Shown piece by piece: positions 16,310-24,926 of a DNA stretch of 64,000 nt. Location: positions 1-64,000 of the forward strand of contig JALFZG010000053.1 of NCBI GenBank assembly GCA_022784645.1, given 5' to 3'. A program made the position numbers and the translations under genes. The notes under the pieces were generated by a model, which searched no databases, was not told the origin of the DNA, and saw only the letters and a program-made list of their open reading frames with translations. The DNA comes from Bacteroidales bacterium (lineage in GTDB: Bacteria; Bacteroidota; Bacteroidia; Bacteroidales; Paludibacteraceae). How positions within the stretch are numbered: the first letter of the stretch is position 1; each line of letters begins with the position of its first letter.

Positions 16310-17509
16310 TTACTCCTCGTAGAGCAGGTAGGGCTTGCGCTGGAGGCGGAAAGCCTCTACGTCCTGTGCCCATGTTGCGCGAATCTCTTCGGCTGACTTG
16401 CCTTGGATGATCATCTTGCGAACGTATGATACGCCAATGAGTTTCTCAAAGAAAGCCGAGAAGAACCAATTGTCCAATGCCATTTGCTGGTAGGCATCAA
16501 TGAGATAAGAGAGGTCGATACCCTTCTGCATCGCCTGCTCTTCCGTGAGGTTAGAGAGGTCAGTGCCGAAGCATTTGCGGTCTTGCTGCGGAGGAGTAAG
16601 GGCTGCGGGGCAACTCTTGGGCGTAAAGGTGGCAGGTTGGGTATTGCGTTCGCGGAATGCTTTTCCTTTCTGCATGTGCGGATGACCATATTGGAGAAAT
16701 GGCTTGTCCGTACCGCGACCGAGCGACACGGGGGTTGCCTCAAAATAGCAGGTGCTCGGGTAGAGGTAGATGGCGAGCATGTTTTGCAAGTTGGGTGAAG
16801 GGGCTATGGGTAGGCGGTAACGCGTTTGGTGCGTATAGTTGGCGCAAGGCACAACCGTGAGTGGACAGAAAGCGTTGTTATCAAGCCAATGTTCGCCATT
16901 CACCATCAGCGCCAGTTCGCCCAAGGTCATGCCGTGAACCACAGGTATGGGCAGCCAACCTACGCCTGACTTGTATTTCATGTCGAGAATTGGGCCATCT
17001 ACATAGAAGCCGTTGGGATTGGGACGGTCGAGGATAATCATCAGCTTATTGTATTCCGCGCAAGCCTGCATCAAGCGGCACATGGTGATATAGTAGGTGT
17101 AAAAACGAAGTCCTACATCCTGAATATCTACAATGAGCACATCAAACTGGCGCATGGCTTCGTCGGATGGGCGCATGCGCTTGCCGTCGTAAAGCGAGAG
17201 GATTGGCACTCCGGTCTTTTCGTCTACCGAGTCGCCCACTTTATCGCCCGCACCGGCCGAGCCCCGAAAACCATGTTCGGGGGAGAAAATGGCCGTCACG
17301 TGCATGCCGGCTTCAATAAGGCGGTCAAGAGTATGAATGCCGCCTGCTACCCCCGTATGGTTGCTCAGGAGGGCAACGTTTTTACCCTGAATCAAGGGGA
17401 AATAGACATCGGTTCGTTCGGCTCCCAAAATAACCTCTCCTTGGTTTGCGTGAATGGCAGGTAGGGAAAGCATAAAGAGTAAAAATGCAATTAATAAACG
17501 TTTTGTCAT
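16310..17509 (-). CDS. namZ: Exo-beta-N-acetylmuramidase NamZ (DUF1343)
   Basis: 399 residues from ATG 17509; an earlier in-frame TTG would only prepend an odd tail. Residues 1-21 (MTKRLLIAFLLFMLSLPAIHA) are a signal peptide. The body matches DUF1343/GH171: GKNVALLSNHTG, FSPEHGFRG, VDIQDVGLRFYTYYITM, LDRPNPNG, HGMTLGELA and SLGRGTDKPF. Members of this family cut terminal MurNAc from peptidoglycan fragments (shown for the Bacillus YbbC protein). The enzyme would act in the periplasm, and the next gene is a sodium symporter able to import the freed sugar. Confidence 0.9.
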   Translation of the reverse strand: MTKRLLIAFLLFMLSLPAIHANQGEVILGAERTDVYFPLIQGKNVALLSNHTGVAGGIHTLDRLIEAGMHVTAIFSPEHGFRGSAGAGDKVGDSVDEKTGVPILSLYDGKRMRPSDEAMRQFDVLIVDIQDVGLRFYTYYITMCRLMQACAEYNKLMIILDRPNPNGFYVDGPILDMKYKSGVGWLPIPVVHGMTLGELALMVNGEHWLDNNAFCPLTVVPCANYTHQTRYRLPIAPSPNLQNMLAIYLYPSTCYFEATPVSLGRGTDKPFLQYGHPHMQKGKAFRERNTQPATFTPKSCPAALTPPQQDRKCFGTDLSNLTEEQAMQKGIDLSYLIDAYQQMALDNWFFSAFFEKLIGVSYVRKMIIQGKSAEEIRATWAQDVEAFRLQRKPYLLYEE

Positions 17510-17599
17510 GGCGCTATAGATTTTGATGAATAGTATGTTTGAGGATAGAATGGCGTAGAATCTACCCAAATTCGTTTGAATATGCAGAACGGCGCTGGC

Positions 17600-18289
17600 T
17601 TACGCAAGGCCGTTCTCTTCGAGCAGGTCAGGCCTGCGATTGCGCGTGTGGTTGACGGCCTCTTCGTAGAGCCACTCCTCTATTTTGCGCTGGTTGCCCG
17701 AGAGGAGAATTTCCGGCACTTTCCAGCCCTTGTAGTCGGCCGGACGCGTATAGACTCCGGGCTCGAGTAAGCCGTCTTGAAACGAGTCATTGAGCGCTGA
17801 CTCCACATCGCCGATGGCTCCCGGAAGCAGCCTAACGATGGCATCGGTCATCATGGCAGCGGGCATCTCGCCACCCGTGAGCACAAAATCACCAATCGTA
17901 TATTCTTTGGTGATGAGGTGGTCTCTTACGCGTTGATCGACTCCTTTGTAATGCCCGCAGAGGATGATGATATTTTCTTTGAGCGAGAGCATATTTGCCT
18001 CTTTCTGGGTAAAACGTTGCCCATCGGGGGCCGTGAAGATAATCTCATCGTAATGCCGCTCGGAGCACAACTTGGAGATACACTCGTCGATGGGCTGACA
18101 TTGGAGTACCATGCCCGCACCAAAACCAAACGCATAATCATCGATTTTGCGGTGCTTATCGTGGGTATAATCGCGCAAGTTATGGACATAAACCTCTACG
18201 AGGCCTTTGTCTTTGGCGCGCTTAATGATGGAGTGGTTGAGCGGACTTTCGAGCAGTTCCGGCACAGCCGAAATAATATCTATTCTCAT
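17600..18289 (-). CDS. trmD: tRNA (guanine-37-N1)-methyltransferase
   Basis: 229 residues. SPOUT methyltransferase with the trefoil-knot signatures [31 protein letters not shown] near residues 112-142 and [11 protein letters not shown] near residue 58, plus the C-terminal [20 protein letters not shown]. It methylates N1 of G37 next to the anticodon, which prevents frameshifting. The segment reads FGFGAGMV where GGGAGMV is usual, a mild change. It lies between yidD and namZ on the same strand; 90 bp separate it from the namZ start. Confidence 0.96.
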   Translation of the reverse strand: MRIDIISAVPELLESPLNHSIIKRAKDKGLVEVYVHNLRDYTHDKHRKIDDYAFGFGAGMVLQCQPIDECISKLCSERHYDEIIFTAPDGQRFTQKEANMLSLKENIIILCGHYKGVDQRVRDHLITKEYTIGDFVLTGGEMPAAMMTDAIVRLLPGAIGDVESALNDSFQDGLLEPGVYTRPADYKGWKVPEILLSGNQRKIEEWLYEEAVNHTRNRRPDLLEENGLA

Positions 18290-18354
18290 GTGGGATAATC
18301 AAACGAGGTACACCGTTTATTTATAAAGCAAATACATTCCTGACGATGAGGCTG

Positions 18355-18597
18355 TTAAGGAACGGGGTCGTAACCCGAGCCGCCCCATGGATGGCATCTG
18401 CAAATGCGCTTAATGCCCAGCCAACCGCCCTTGAAGATGCCGTATTTCAGTACGGCCTCCACCATGTATTGCGAGCAGGTAGGGGTGAATCGGCAGGAGG
18501 GTGGCGTAAGGGGAGAGATGCAGGCCCGGTAGAAATATACAGGGAGCAATGCAGCCTTCCTCAGGAGAATTGTGAGCGTGGTTTTATTCGTTTTCAT
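18355..18597 (-). CDS. yidD: Membrane protein insertion efficiency factor YidD
   Basis: 80 residues. The family core [27 protein letters not shown] with three conserved Cys, and [23 protein letters not shown], are all present. YidD assists YidC-dependent insertion at the inner membrane. The start overlaps the rnpA stop by four bases (ATGA), and the order DUF4271-hemD-rnpA-yidD is one transcript. Confidence 0.95.
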   Translation of the reverse strand: MKTNKTTLTILLRKAALLPVYFYRACISPLTPPSCRFTPTCSQYMVEAVLKYGIFKGGWLGIKRICRCHPWGGSGYDPVP

Positions 18598-18971
18598 TCC
18601 TGCAATTGCTTCAGTATTTTCTGTATGGCTTTCTGCATGGCTGCAGTAATGTCAGCCTGCGAACGCTGCTCCTTATCTATATAATTAAACGCAATCTGCA
18701 TGCTGCAGTTGTGCTCAAAGCAATAGTCTGTCAGGGGCTGCTTGCTGAGGCGATAGGCTTCGCGCATGAGCCGCCTCATGTGATTGCGATCCACTGCGTG
18801 CTTGAAGAGCGACTTGGGTGCCCAAATGAGTACGCGTGGCGGTGCGGCTGATTCCTGAACGCACATGTAGTTCACCCGCATCGGAAAAGCTACGAAGCGC
18901 TTGCTGCCCTTATAGAGAGCAGCTATGCGGAGTTGTCCGCACAGTTTTTCCGATTTAGGGAACGTATGCAT
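18594..18971 (-). CDS. rnpA: Ribonuclease P protein component
   Basis: 125 residues. The N-terminal FPKSEKLCG is followed by [10 protein letters not shown] and the RNA-binding motif [22 protein letters not shown] near residues 51-72, corresponding to the RNR motif of RnpA. It is the protein subunit that helps RNase P trim tRNA 5' ends. Overlaps hemD by one base at its start and yidD by four at its end. Confidence 0.95.
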   Translation of the reverse strand: MHTFPKSEKLCGQLRIAALYKGSKRFVAFPMRVNYMCVQESAAPPRVLIWAPKSLFKHAVDRNHMRRLMREAYRLSKQPLTDYCFEHNCSMQIAFNYIDKEQRSQADITAAMQKAIQKILKQLQE

Positions 18972-19711
18972 TATTTATGTGCCTTAAGATATTTGTCGAG
19001 CGCTGTCGTGATAGAAGTGCATTCTGGCGTGGGGGCAGCAATAGCAGCTTCCCAACCGAGCTCCTCAATAGCTTTCTTTGTGGCGGCACCAAAGCAGGCA
19101 ATGGCTCTGCCGTCAGAAAGATAATCAGGGCAGTTCTGCTTGAGGGCTTGAACGCCGGTGGGCGTAAACAGCACCACGATATCGTATGATTGCAGTTCTT
19201 CAGCTGGAATCTCCTGCGGAACGGTGCGATACATCACGGCCGTATCCACCTTAATACCGTGAGAAGCAAACATATTGACGACCGCATCGTTGTGTACATC
19301 GGAGCAAATCATCAGGTACTTTTCCTGTGGACGGCGGAGCATTGCCGGTACCACATCGTCGAACTTGTTGTTTTCACCGAAGAAAACACGACGCTTGCGG
19401 TATTGAATATATTTCTGCAAATAAACGCCCACCTGCTCTGAAATGCAATAATAATGCATTCCCTCGGGGATATTCACGCGCAGTTCTTCCGCCAAGTGGA
19501 AGAAATGGTCGATACTTCCGCGCGATGAGAACAGGATGGCTGTGTAGTCCAGCAAGTTGATGTGTTGAGCTCGAAACTCTTTCGGGCTGAGCCCCTCAAC
19601 TTTGATGAGCTGACGGAAATCCACCTGAACGCCGTATTCGCGCTCCATGTCAAAATAAGGCGATTTTTCCGTAGCAGGACGGGGCTGAGAAACTAAGATT
19701 TTCTTAATCAT
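18971..19711 (-). CDS. hemD: Uroporphyrinogen-III synthase
   Basis: 246 residues with the bilobed HemD layout: ILVSQPRPATEKSPYFD at the start, ILFSSRGSIDHFF in lobe one, VAVYLQKY-type linker, LMICSDVHNDAVVNMFASHG and VVLFTPTGVQALKQN in lobe two, and CFGAATKKAIEELG near the end. HemD closes hydroxymethylbilane into uroporphyrinogen III for heme and corrin synthesis. The DUF4271-hemD-rnpA-yidD order is one I associate with Bacteroidota genomes. Confidence 0.9.
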   Translation of the reverse strand: MIKKILVSQPRPATEKSPYFDMEREYGVQVDFRQLIKVEGLSPKEFRAQHINLLDYTAILFSSRGSIDHFFHLAEELRVNIPEGMHYYCISEQVGVYLQKYIQYRKRRVFFGENNKFDDVVPAMLRRPQEKYLMICSDVHNDAVVNMFASHGIKVDTAVMYRTVPQEIPAEELQSYDIVVLFTPTGVQALKQNCPDYLSDGRAIACFGAATKKAIEELGWEAAIAAPTPECTSITTALDKYLKAHK

Positions 19712-19730
19712 ATACGTGTAATTTGTTAGT

Positions 19731-20387
19731 CTACTGTAAGAGATGGGCTGCGGCTATAAGCATGCCGGCCGGCACAATCTCAGTGGTTGTAAAATAAAGA
19801 AAAATAAAGAGAGCAGAAGCAAAGCTCATTCTGAAGCATGCAATCTGCTTATAGATTACCATTATGCTATAGGCTGCGAGCATGCCGATAAACGTATATC
19901 GGACGAGTGTCTCCGGCAATTCTGGCGCAAACAAAGCGCAGAGTAGAACCGGCCAGGCAAAAAGCGTGAGACAGTCAGAGAGGTAACGATAATGGCGGAC
20001 GTAGGTGTCGGTTTCGTTTTTCTGAAAAAACGTAAACTTCACCAATCCCTGCATTAGGTACTTGACCAATACGAATACTGCTGCCAACCCTGAATAGATG
20101 GCGAACTGCGAGAAAGGAAACGAGCCATTGGGCGCAAATAGCCATTGCAGGCAGAGCCCCAAAATCAGTATGCCCACGAAAACGAGTACCCAACGCGGGC
20201 GATAGTCGTTGCCCGAGCCAGCGAAGATGGAGTCGCGTTCTTTGGTGGAGAAGAGGCTGCCCAATGCGCGGTAGTAGTGCCCGGGCTGCATCGCATCGAC
20301 CAGCGCAAGGCCGATGAGCGTGAGCAACATCAGCCAAGCTACCCAACCTTGGGATCCCGAAGTCAGTATGCGGGGAATGGTTTCCAT
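19731..20387 (-). CDS. DUF4271 membrane protein
   Basis: 218 residues with five or six hydrophobic segments (for example VAWLMLLTLIGLALVDAM, VLVFVGILILGLCLQWLF, YTFIGMLAAYSIMVIY). It matches the DUF4271 family by size, pattern and position directly upstream of hemD, 19 bp away. Function unknown; it sits in the inner membrane. Confidence 0.85.
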   Translation of the reverse strand: METIPRILTSGSQGWVAWLMLLTLIGLALVDAMQPGHYYRALGSLFSTKERDSIFAGSGNDYRPRWVLVFVGILILGLCLQWLFAPNGSFPFSQFAIYSGLAAVFVLVKYLMQGLVKFTFFQKNETDTYVRHYRYLSDCLTLFAWPVLLCALFAPELPETLVRYTFIGMLAAYSIMVIYKQIACFRMSFASALFIFLYFTTTEIVPAGMLIAAAHLLQ

Positions 20388-20438
20388 TTCTCTTTGTTAG
20401 TAATCGTTTGTTTGCTTTTGTTGGTTATGCGTATGGTT

Positions 20439-21038
20439 TTAAATATGCGTATGCTTCTGCGCAACGTCGATGGACCACCCATCCTGTTCGGCAATAGCCG
20501 GGAGTACTTCTTCGGGAGTGGAGACCACTCTGAACATCTTATCAAACACGGGCGACATGAATTTTTCGTCCATGAAGCGATGCAGCAGTTGGATAAGACC
20601 ATCGTAATAACCGTCAGTGTTCACAAATACGATGGGCTGAGATAGTTGCCCGAGCTGCTTAAGTGAGAGCACTTCTGAAATCTCATCCAGGGTTCCGATA
20701 CCGCCGGGGAGCGCTACGAGTGCATCGGCTCGCTGCCAAATGGTGGTCTTGCGTTCGGCCATGTCTTTGGTGATTACCAGTTCCGTACACTGAGGATGGT
20801 GCCACTGGAGCGATACCATAAATTCAGGGATAACACCGGTCATCTTGCCGCCAAGGCGAACCATCGTATCGGCCAACTTACCCATCAGGCCCATTTTGCC
20901 GGCACCAAAAATGAGTTCGATATTGTTTTCTGCAAAAATTTCAGCAAGGCGTTCGGCTGCCGAGAAGTAATTGGGGGCTATCTTAGTGGAAGAAGCGCAA
21001 TAAACGGCAATTTTCTGAATTTTGGGTGTTTGAGGCAT
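20439..21038 (-). CDS. LOG family nucleotide-5'-monophosphate phosphoribohydrolase
   Basis: 199 residues. The two family motifs are visible: GAGKMGLMG near residue 42 (GGGxxGLMG in most members) and PGGIGTLDEISEV near residue 111. LOG/YvdD proteins remove ribose-5-phosphate from AMP or cytokinin nucleotides. The start is preceded on the minus strand by a -7-like TAATTTTG (plus CAAAATTA 21071-21078), divergent from the next gene. Whether it acts on AMP or on modified adenine nucleotides cannot be told. Confidence 0.9.
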   Translation of the reverse strand: MPQTPKIQKIAVYCASSTKIAPNYFSAAERLAEIFAENNIELIFGAGKMGLMGKLADTMVRLGGKMTGVIPEFMVSLQWHHPQCTELVITKDMAERKTTIWQRADALVALPGGIGTLDEISEVLSLKQLGQLSQPIVFVNTDGYYDGLIQLLHRFMDEKFMSPVFDKMFRVVSTPEEVLPAIAEQDGWSIDVAQKHTHI

Positions 21039-21096
21039 AATTTTTTTTTAAATATATTTAAAATCGACTGCAAAATTACATAAAATTCTTGATATA

Positions 21097-21128
21097 TTTG
21101 GTAGTTTTAAAAAAAAAATGTAATTTTG
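21097..21128 (+). promoter_or_regulatory. Promoter for the acetyltransferase gene
   Basis: -33 TTTG 21097-21100, 20-bp spacer, -7 TAATTTTG 21121-21128. A back-to-back TAATTTTG on the other strand (21071-21078) serves the LOG gene, without a clear -33. Confidence 0.75.
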
Positions 21129-21190
21129 CAGGTCGATTTGGAAAAGTTTTGTGAATTTTAAACTGAAATCAATCAAAAAGTCACCTATTT

Positions 21191-22327
21191 ATGGCAGTTG
21201 AAATCCGCGAGGTGAATGGAAAAAAGGAGATGAAAATCTTCATCCAGTTTGCCAATAAATTGTATAAGGGTAATCCGTATTATTGCCCGACGCTCGACTT
21301 CGATGAGCTCAACACGTTGACCAAAGGTAAGAATCCGGCATTGAATTTTTGCGACTATGCACTGTTTCTTGCATGGCGCGATGGTGAATGTGTAGGTCGC
21401 GTAGCGGCAATGATCAATCCGATAGCAAACGAGAAGTGGAACTGTAAGAAAGTGCGCTTTGGTTGGTTTGATTTTATCGACGATGAAGAAATCAGCCGTG
21501 CTCTCTTGGATAAGGTCGTAGAGTGGGGTAAGGCTCGAGGGATGGATACCCTCAATGGCCCTGTTGGCTTTACGGACTTTGATAAAGAAGGCTTGCTGAT
21601 TCGCGGCTTTGAGGAACTTTCGCCTATGGCGGTACTCTATAACTATCCGTATTATGAGAAGCATATCGTAAACTACGGATTGGAGAAAGAGGCCGATTGG
21701 ATGGAATATCGCGTGTTTGTGCCCGATGAGTTGCCTGAGCGGTGGACGCGTGTAGCCGAGGTTGCAGCGAAGCGCTCAAAGCTTCACAACGTGAAGTGCC
21801 ATAGCGTGAAAGAGCTGAATCAGCGTTATCCGAATTTGGAGTATTTCCATTTGATGTCAGAATGTTACTCCATTTTGTATAATTATCAGCCGCCTACCAT
21901 CGAGCAGATGCAGTATGTTGCCAATTTTTATTTCGGCATCTTGAACTTCGATTTTGTATCTCTGGTGGAGAACGAGAAAAATGAGATTGTAGCGTTGGGT
22001 TTGGGCATGCCCGACCTTACGAAAGCCTTTCAGCATTGCGCCAATGGAAGTTTGTTCCCATTCGGTTGGTACCATATGCTTAAAGCGCTGAAAGCCAAGA
22101 AGATAGACATCATCGACGAGCTGATTATCTGCGTTCGTCCCGATTATCAGGATTCCGGTGCGGTGGCCCTCATTTTCAATGAGCAGTTCCCATACTACAA
22201 GAAGTATGGCGTAAAGCATCTGGAGACCACGTCTATTCTGGAAACGAATCATAAGAATGCTGCGAACTTCACGTGTTTTGAGCATATTCAGCATAAGCAA
22301 CGTCGCGCATACGCAAAGCTAATATAA
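21191..22327 (+). CDS. YghO-like GNAT N-acetyltransferase
   Basis: 378 residues. The protein belongs to the YghO-like family: IREVNGKKEMKIFIQFANKLYKGNPYYCP at the start, GRVAAMINPIAN, a GWFDFIDDEE strand, TLNGPVGFTDFDKEGLLIRGFE near residue 117, YNYPYYEKHI, and a C-terminal TTSILETNHKNAANFTCFEHIQHKQRRAY. The fold is GNAT-like; the acyl acceptor is not known. Single gene with its own promoter, followed by a hairpin and a tRNA. Confidence 0.8.
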   Translation: MAVEIREVNGKKEMKIFIQFANKLYKGNPYYCPTLDFDELNTLTKGKNPALNFCDYALFLAWRDGECVGRVAAMINPIANEKWNCKKVRFGWFDFIDDEEISRALLDKVVEWGKARGMDTLNGPVGFTDFDKEGLLIRGFEELSPMAVLYNYPYYEKHIVNYGLEKEADWMEYRVFVPDELPERWTRVAEVAAKRSKLHNVKCHSVKELNQRYPNLEYFHLMSECYSILYNYQPPTIEQMQYVANFYFGILNFDFVSLVENEKNEIVALGLGMPDLTKAFQHCANGSLFPFGWYHMLKALKAKKIDIIDELIICVRPDYQDSGAVALIFNEQFPYYKKYGVKHLETTSILETNHKNAANFTCFEHIQHKQRRAYAKLI

Positions 22328-22358
22328 TGGTGTGTAAACCAAAGTAATTCTATTTGAG

Positions 22359-22378
22359 AGTGGGATTTTTTCCCCACT
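22359..22378 (+). terminator. Small hairpin after the acetyltransferase
   Basis: AGTGGGA-ttttt-TCCCCACT, one bulge, 31 bp past the stop and just before tRNA-Arg. Confidence 0.55.
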
Positions 22379-22392
22379 GTAAGTCAAACATT

Positions 22393-22466
22393 GGCTCCGT
22401 AGTTCAGTTGTATAGAATGTCAGATTCCGGTTCTGAAGATCGTGGGTTAGAGTCCCACCGGGGTCA
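22393..22466 (+). tRNA. tRNA-Arg (CCG anticodon)
   Basis: 74 nt that fold as a cloverleaf. The acceptor stem is GGCTCCG/CGGGGTC with one G-T pair, the anticodon stem TCAGA/TCTGA encloses loop TTCCGGT with anticodon CCG, and the T-arm is GTGGG-TTAGAGT-CCCAC. CCA is not encoded. It reads CGG codons. A hairpin terminator follows at 22473. Confidence 0.93.
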
Positions 22467-22472
22467 CAAAAG

Positions 22473-22500
22473 CGCCTGCAGACCCCTCTGCAGGCGTTTG
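22473..22500 (+). terminator. Terminator after tRNA-Arg
   Basis: CGCCTGCAGA-cccc-TCTGCAGGCG, a perfect 10-bp stem (22473-22496) followed by TTT. Confidence 0.85.
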
Positions 22501-22520
22501 TGCATAAAATAATATCGGTT

Positions 22521-24206
22521 ATGTCAAACCATACGTATAGAATTGGTGTGATTGGTTTGCCGCAGAGCGGTAAATCATCCATTACTCGCCGACTGCAGGA
22601 GATGGCCGACGAGGCTGGTAAGAAGATGGCGTTTATCGAGTCGCATGACTTAGATGAACTCCACGGACATAGTTTTGATGTGGTGCTGCAGGTAGTGGAT
22701 TCCACTCGATTGGAAGAGAGTTTGATGCTTACGCCGCATATTGTGGACGAAAAGGAGAAGATCGTATTGGCGCTCAGCCGCTACGACCTTTTGCTCGACT
22801 CTGACCATAGTTTGCAAATTGGTAAGTTTAGCGAGTTGCTTGGTGTACCGGTAACCCGCGTTTCCATCAGCCATAACTATGGCTTAGAAGAGTTGCTCGA
22901 GTCGGTAGATAAGGTGGCGCATCAGGAGGCTTCCAATGCCCACCCCGTTTACCATGCTTGGGAGCAGAAAGATGAAGAGGCGTATATGGGCTATGTACAT
23001 GGTGTGCTGACCCAAACGCTCAACCATGGTCATCACGATAAGAAGACCCGCATTGAGATCATCGACGATATCCTTACTTCACCCATTTCCGGCTCCATCA
23101 TATTAGCCATCATTTTGGGTGTTACGTTTGAATGCACTTTCCTCTTGGGCGGTCCGCTGCAGGACTGGCTGCAGATGGGCGTTGATGCGCTCTATGAACT
23201 GGTGCAGACGCATATGGCTCCCGGTTGGCTGCAGAGTTTGCTGGGCGATGGTATCATCATCGGTGTAGGCAGTCTGCTTACTGCATTGCCCAATATCATC
23301 ATACTCTTCTTTTTTCTCAGTATCATGGAAGATACAGGTTATATGGCGCGTGTGGCCTTCTTGACCGACGGACTGATGCACCGGCTCGGCTTACATGGTC
23401 GCTCGTTTATCCCGATGCTGATGGGCTTTGACTGCAACGTGCCCGCCATCATGGCTGCCAAGGATATTCCCGACCCCAAAGAGCGCGCCCTCACGATGCT
23501 GATGGTTCCGTTCATGAGTTGCTCGGCACGACTGCCGGTGTATGTGCTGTTTATCTCCATCTTCTTTGCCGATCATAAAGCACTGGTGCTTATGTCGCTG
23601 TACCTGCTCGGTATCCTTTGTAGCTTCGCCTTCGCGCTCATCATGAAGCATACGCGCTGGTTCCGCAAACCGGAGGTGGATATGGTGAACGAGTTGCCGG
23701 ATTTCCATCTGCCTTCGGCTAAGAGTATCTTGGGCCATATATGGTACCGCGTGAGTGATTTCCTGCATAAGATTTCTACGATTGTGCTTTTTGCGAGCAT
23801 CATCATCTGGGCGCTGGAGTATTTCCCATCTGGTGACTTGCAGATGCTGGAGGAATCGTGGTTGGCGGCTATCGGGCAATGGATTGAACCGGTGATGCGT
23901 CCGCTCGGCTTTGATTGGAAACTGTCGGTTTGCCTGATGACCGGCCTGCCCGCCAAGGAGGCGATAGGTAGCACGTTTGCTATGCTGTATGGCGCCAATT
24001 CAGCGGCTGCGGCTATGAGCCTGACGCCCGTAAGCGCATATGCCTTCTTGGTGTTCACACTGCTGTATTTCCCCTGCGTGGCAACCATAGCCACCATCCG
24101 CCGAGAGCTCAATTGGAAGTGGGCTACGTTTACGGTAGTCAACTCCGTAGTGCTCGCTTGGGTAATGGCATTCGTAGTGAACTTAATTGGAAATATGATT
24201 ATGTAG
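22521..24206 (+). CDS. feoB: Ferrous iron transporter FeoB with a reduced G domain
   Basis: 561 residues from ATG 22521; the upstream GTG lies at the end of the tRNA terminator and is unlikely. The membrane part is typical FeoB: two Gate-like halves, MEDTGYMARVAFLTDGLMHRLGLHGRSFIPMLMGFDCNVPAIMA, MSCSARLPVYVLF and GLPAKEAIGSTFAMLYG. The N-terminal G domain is short. G1 is GLPQSGKSS, but the usual DLPG (G3) is missing, the NMxD (G4) reads SRYD, and no G2 Thr is evident. FeoB brings Fe2+ across the inner membrane. No feoA is adjacent; the next gene is the FeoB-associated Cys-rich protein. Confidence 0.9.
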   Translation: MSNHTYRIGVIGLPQSGKSSITRRLQEMADEAGKKMAFIESHDLDELHGHSFDVVLQVVDSTRLEESLMLTPHIVDEKEKIVLALSRYDLLLDSDHSLQIGKFSELLGVPVTRVSISHNYGLEELLESVDKVAHQEASNAHPVYHAWEQKDEEAYMGYVHGVLTQTLNHGHHDKKTRIEIIDDILTSPISGSIILAIILGVTFECTFLLGGPLQDWLQMGVDALYELVQTHMAPGWLQSLLGDGIIIGVGSLLTALPNIIILFFFLSIMEDTGYMARVAFLTDGLMHRLGLHGRSFIPMLMGFDCNVPAIMAAKDIPDPKERALTMLMVPFMSCSARLPVYVLFISIFFADHKALVLMSLYLLGILCSFAFALIMKHTRWFRKPEVDMVNELPDFHLPSAKSILGHIWYRVSDFLHKISTIVLFASIIIWALEYFPSGDLQMLEESWLAAIGQWIEPVMRPLGFDWKLSVCLMTGLPAKEAIGSTFAMLYGANSAAAAMSLTPVSAYAFLVFTLLYFPCVATIATIRRELNWKWATFTVVNSVVLAWVMAFVVNLIGNMIM

Positions 24207-24222
24207 CTCGTAAAAAACGCCT

Positions 24223-24411
24223 ATGCAGAAAGTAATTACTATCATAATCGTCATTCTGGCGGTCATAGGCATGATTTTTGTTGTGCAAAAACAGCGCAAT
24301 GAGAAATGCATCGGGGGCAAGCCTGGAGAAGGTTGCCCCGGTTGTGCTTTGCGCGACCAATGCAATAAAAAGGTGGGAATTAAGACTTCTCAACCGAAGA
24401 AAGATGATTAG
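24223..24411 (+). CDS. FeoB-associated Cys-rich membrane protein
   Basis: 62 residues: one transmembrane helix (VITIIIVILAVIGMIFVV) and a cytoplasmic Cys-rich tail, CIGGKPGEGCPGCALRDQC. It matches the FeoB_associated family (PF12669) in size and position, 16 bp after feoB. The tail could bind Fe2+ or a cluster and hand it to, or regulate, FeoB. Its last codons overlap the next gene's start. Confidence 0.88.
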   Translation: MQKVITIIIVILAVIGMIFVVQKQRNEKCIGGKPGEGCPGCALRDQCNKKVGIKTSQPKKDD

Positions 24412-24832
24412 AAAAGCGATACATATTGGTTTGGCAATGCTGCTTAGCTCGTTCTTCCTGATTGCAGGAACGGGTTACTTATCCGTGCATTATTGCTGCG
24501 ATGTGTGTCGTGAAGCAGGTATAGAGCACGTGATGGAGGAGTCTTGCGAGGCAATCCATCATCATACCGAGCATCATCATACCGGCTGCTGCCACCACGA
24601 AAACGAGTGTAGTGTGCAGTACTTGCAGGTGAGTCAGTTTATGCAGAGTGCACAAATGCATGCACCTCACGCACAAGAGATGCAGTTGATGAATCCGGCC
24701 CTGCCTACTATGGAGTGCTGCGAGCATCTGCACGCGCATTGTGTGCCTGCTTTTATGATGATTGTTCCTCCACCTCCTTTGGTGGTAAATGGGCAGATGG
24801 TCTTGCGGGATGTCTGCTGCTGGATTTGTTAG
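24404..24832 (+). CDS. HYC_CC_PP family His/Cys-rich protein
   Basis: 142 residues from ATG 24404, overlapping the previous gene by 8 nt. After an N-terminal hydrophobic segment comes SVHYCCDVC, then a run of His and Cys (CEAIHHHTEHHHTGCCHHENEC), later CCEHLHAHC and a VPPPPL segment. This is the HYC...CC...PP layout of a Bacteroidota family of that name, usually encoded next to TonB-dependent receptors. Metal binding is nearly certain from composition; which metal is not. It probably faces the periplasm. Confidence 0.8.
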   Translation: MIRKAIHIGLAMLLSSFFLIAGTGYLSVHYCCDVCREAGIEHVMEESCEAIHHHTEHHHTGCCHHENECSVQYLQVSQFMQSAQMHAPHAQEMQLMNPALPTMECCEHLHAHCVPAFMMIVPPPPLVVNGQMVLRDVCCWIC

Positions 24833-24926
24833 GATACTGCGTTTGCGGCTGTTAGTGAGAACGGCCGCCAGAAACGTATGTATAACCTATGGTGGGTTAT
24901 GAATAACCTACCCAAATTCAGTCATT

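Noticed and set aside
22500-22520. GTG start for FeoB seven codons upstream
   Set aside because: The codon lies in the tail of the tRNA-Arg terminator; ATG 22521 fits better.
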